Assembly (NCBI RefSeq): GCF_002937115.1
Contig: NZ_NHRY01000066.1
Coordinates: 1-35,338, forward strand
DNA length: 35,338 nt
Direction: 5' to 3'
Origin: Rhodopila globiformis
Lineage (GTDB): Bacteria; Pseudomonadota; Alphaproteobacteria; Acetobacterales; Acetobacteraceae
The notes beneath the pieces are model-generated. The model saw only the letters and a list, made by a program, of their open reading frames with translations, had not been told where the DNA came from and ran no database searches. Positions 33,580 to 35,338 of this stretch are shown piece after piece; positions within the stretch are counted from its first letter, which is position 1, and each line of letters opens with the position of its first letter. Made by a program: the position numbers and the translations under genes.

Positions 33580-33643
33580 CATACCGGCAGCCCGAAGCTG
33601 ACCGCTTTGGAACGCGCCGGGCTGCCGGTATGCTTTTTGTTTT
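33580..33643 (+). terminator. Strong hairpin followed by a T-rich run
   Basis: CATACCGGCAGCCCG (33580-33594) is perfectly inverted at 33618-33632, followed by CTTTTTGTTTT. This has the look of an intrinsic terminator reading plus, yet all nearby genes are on the minus strand. On the minus strand the same hairpin lies about 55 bases before the dehydrogenase start, where it could be a leader structure. Confidence 0.5.
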
Positions 33644-33674
33644 CGCGCGGCCGCCCCACCAACCCCGCGCGTTG

Positions 33675-33700
33675 ACCGGTCAGCCCTTCGGGCTGCCGGT
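33675..33700 (-). terminator. Hairpin directly after the SDR gene
   Basis: ACCGGTCAGCCC and GGGCTGCCGGT form an 11-bp stem with one bulged base and a 3-nt loop, starting one base beyond the SDR stop. No T tract follows on the minus strand. Its core ACCGGCAGCCCGAAG is shared with the larger hairpin 75 bases away, so the two are related sequences. Confidence 0.45.
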
Positions 33701-33701
33701 C

Positions 33702-34508
33702 TCATCCCTGGTTGGCGCCGGGCAGGCCGCGCGGGAACAGGTTGGCGGCGAGCAGGCCGCCATCGACGTCCAGCGTCGTGCCGGTGACGTAGCGCGCCAT
33801 GTCCGAGGCCAGGAACAGCGCCGCCTGGCCGATATCGTCCGGCGTGCCGCGGGCGCGCATCGGGATCAGGCTGGCGGCGTAGGCCTCGGCCCGCTGCGGC
33901 GTGTCGTACAGCCGCGGCGTCACGATATGGCCCGGCGCGATGGCGTTGACCCGGATGCTGTGCGGCGCCCACTCCACCGCCATGGTCTGGACCAGGCTGA
34001 TCAGCCCCGCCTTGGCCGCCCCATAGGCGCCGCGCATCGGGCTGGACCGCTGCCCGTCCACCGAGGCGATGCCGACGATCGCCCCGGGCTGCCGGCGCCG
34101 GATCAGCGACCGGGCCACCTGCTGCGCCACCAGGAAGAAATAGCGCAGGTTCAGCCGCATCTGCTGGTCCCAGACGTCGGCCGTGGTGTCCAGCAGGGAA
34201 CCCCAGGCCGCGGCGCCGACGATCGAGACCATCACGTCCAGGCCACCGAGCTTGTCCTCGGCCTCGGCGACGATGCGCGGGACCTGGGCGTCGTCCAGCA
34301 CGTCGCCGGCAATGGTCAATCCTCGGCGATCGAGCGCCGCGATACGCCCGCCGACGGCGTCGGCCCGTTCGGGCACCACGTCGACCAGGGCGACGTCGCA
34401 GCCGGCGCGGGCCAGGAACAGGGCGCTGCTCTCGCCCATGCCCTGCCCGCCGCCGACGATCAGGGCTTTGCGGCCGGCGAGGCCGAAGAATGATGCTTCC
34501 GATGACAT
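33702..34508 (-). CDS. Short-chain dehydrogenase/reductase (SDR)
   Basis: A 268-residue classical SDR, an NAD(P)-dependent oxidoreductase with a Rossmann fold. The cofactor motif is GGGQGMG (about 18-24 after ALIV), a TGxxxGxG variant. The catalytic Ser is in VGIASVDG, with the YxxxK pair in AYGAAKAGL. The VNAIAPGHIVTPRL and TLDVDGGLL ends are typical. The start is ATG 34508 because GGGAGGATC lies about ten bases before it; an earlier GTG would engulf that site. It is in line with the two acyl-CoA dehydrogenases and may oxidise a 3-hydroxyacyl-CoA or alcohol intermediate of the same pathway; that is inference from position. It is 58 bases downstream of the MOSC gene. Confidence 0.92.
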   Translation of the reverse strand: MSSEASFFGLAGRKALIVGGGQGMGESSALFLARAGCDVALVDVVPERADAVGGRIAALDRRGLTIAGDVLDDAQVPRIVAEAEDKLGGLDVMVSIVGAAAWGSLLDTTADVWDQQMRLNLRYFFLVAQQVARSLIRRRQPGAIVGIASVDGQRSSPMRGAYGAAKAGLISLVQTMAVEWAPHSIRVNAIAPGHIVTPRLYDTPQRAEAYAASLIPMRARGTPDDIGQAALFLASDMARYVTGTTLDVDGGLLAANLFPRGLPGANQG

Positions 34509-34566
34509 GGGCCGGATCCTCCCGTGGTTCGGCACAGTGGATCACCATGGGCAGCGGGATGCAAAA

Positions 34567-35109
34567 TCACACCGGGCGAAGCGGAAGGTGCGGTTGCGGC
34601 GGCAGGATGGCGTCGATCACATCGCCCGGCCGCACCGTGCCGCCCGCCAGCACGATCGCCATGATGCCGGCCTTGCGGACCAGGGTGCCGGAGGCGTCGC
34701 GGTCCAGCGTCGCCGCCATCAGCCCTGGCCTGAAACGGTCGAGCTGGATGCAGGGATTGCGCAATCCGGTCACCTGCACTCGCGCAGCATCCCCGATTTG
34801 CAGGATGGCGCCGGTGGGCAGGCCGAGCAGGTCGACGTTGCGCGTCAGGATGTTCTCGCCGATGTCGCCGGGGCCGATGACGAAGCCTTTCGTTGCCAGC
34901 TCATCCAACAGTTCCCGGTGCAGCAGATGCACCTGGCGGAGATTGGGCTGCGTCGGGTCGCGGGCGGCGCGGGACCGGTGCCGCACGGTCGCGCCGGCAT
35001 GCCCGTCGCCTTCCACGCCCAGGCCGGCAAGCAGGGTGATCCACATCCCCGGCCGCTTGCTGAAATGATGACCGGCGCGCTGGCTGACAGCTTCGACGAT
35101 GCCTGGCAT
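34567..35109 (-). CDS. MOSC domain protein
   Basis: A 180-residue protein made almost entirely of a MOSC domain, a beta-rich module related to the C-terminus of molybdenum cofactor sulfurase and to YiiM/YuaD-type proteins. Visible pieces are LAGLGVEGDGHAGATVRHRS (about 28-47), NLRQVHLLHRELLDEL, GDIGENILTRNVDL (about 81-94), GDAARVQVTGLRNPCIQLDR with the conserved Cys, and GVRPGD-like VRPGDVIDAI near the end. It may transfer sulfur or act on N-hydroxylated or metal-sulfur compounds with the molybdenum cofactor. GGGGAGAAC supports ATG 35109. Whether it belongs to the SDR operon is unclear. Confidence 0.88.
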   Translation of the reverse strand: MPGIVEAVSQRAGHHFSKRPGMWITLLAGLGVEGDGHAGATVRHRSRAARDPTQPNLRQVHLLHRELLDELATKGFVIGPGDIGENILTRNVDLLGLPTGAILQIGDAARVQVTGLRNPCIQLDRFRPGLMAATLDRDASGTLVRKAGIMAIVLAGGTVRPGDVIDAILPPQPHLPLRPV

Positions 35110-35212
35110 CCGGTTCTCCCCGGCGGTGCGGCGGTTGCTTCTGCGTCATGGCGGGACACGCCCAATGCGTATCAGGATAGGGCGTCCGGCGGAGCAAGGT
35201 CTTCTCCCTCAC

Positions 35213-35338
35213 CGTCATGGCCGGGCGTGTCCCTACGGGATGCACACATCTCGGAAACGGTCCGCCGCTGCGTTTCCCTTTCGTCATGGCCCGGCTTGTC
35301 CGGGCCACCTGTCGCGGCACAAGTGCTGGAATAGGTGG
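35213..35338. repeat. Module shared with element E1 plus truncated type A palindrome copy 5
   Basis: 35213-35281 matches the reverse complement of 14990-15059, including TCGGAAACGGTCCGCCGCTG then CGTTTCCC. A type A left arm (35282-35310) and loop follow; the right arm begins at 35333 and is cut by the window edge. Together they reproduce the inner part of element E1 in reverse. Confidence 0.85.

Overview
The window is GC-rich DNA from an alphaproteobacterium, most likely Rhodospirillales and perhaps Acetobacteraceae. The best clues are a LexA gene preceded by a GTTC-N7-GTTC SOS box, moeA directly upstream of lexA on the same strand, and a DUF2336 protein behind a diguanylate cyclase. Genus is not assignable by eye. 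Most of the window is ordinary chromosome (fatty-acid/acyl-CoA metabolism, signalling, efflux). Many intergenic gaps are filled with a dispersed family of modular palindromic repeats.

Layout, left to right. 1-2161: enoyl-CoA hydratase and a stand-alone EAL-domain protein. 2162-3741: repeats around a cytochrome b561. 3742-8632: a TetR regulator followed by a two-gene RND efflux operon (fusion protein and pump, no outer-membrane channel), with copies of one operator-like motif before both transcription units. 9113-10011: a translationally coupled pair on the minus strand, a two-helix membrane protein and a TPR protein made of four 43-residue tandem repeats. 10270-13048: a luciferase-like flavin oxidoreductase and a cytochrome P450. 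13049-15383: a decayed region with the ruins of an MNT/HEPN toxin-antitoxin pair. The HEPN gene is split by a 102-bp element with 26-bp perfect terminal inverted repeats and a TA duplication, and ends inside a second kind of repeat element. 15384-17188: two MaoC-type hydratase subunits and a divergent metallophosphatase. 17238-19434: a zinc alcohol dehydrogenase and a divergent alpha/beta hydrolase whose last codons lie in the same type of repeat element. 20171-22836: a PAS/GGDEF diguanylate cyclase overlapping a DUF2336 protein. 23540-25626: lexA and moeA. 25702-27723: a LacI regulator divergent from a second luciferase-like oxidoreductase. 28772-31204: a large two-domain glycosyltransferase. 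31176-35109 (minus strand): two acyl-CoA dehydrogenases, an SDR and a MOSC protein.

The most unusual material is in the repeats and in the ruin at 14.1-15.1 kb. A MITE-like insertion there can be removed on paper to restore the HEPN reading frame exactly. Two composite repeat elements each supply the final codons (YSRPQV plus one residue and a stop) of unrelated upstream genes. The TPR/two-helix membrane pair is the best candidate for an intact but uncharacterised gene system. All functional calls rest on reading motifs; no database search was run.
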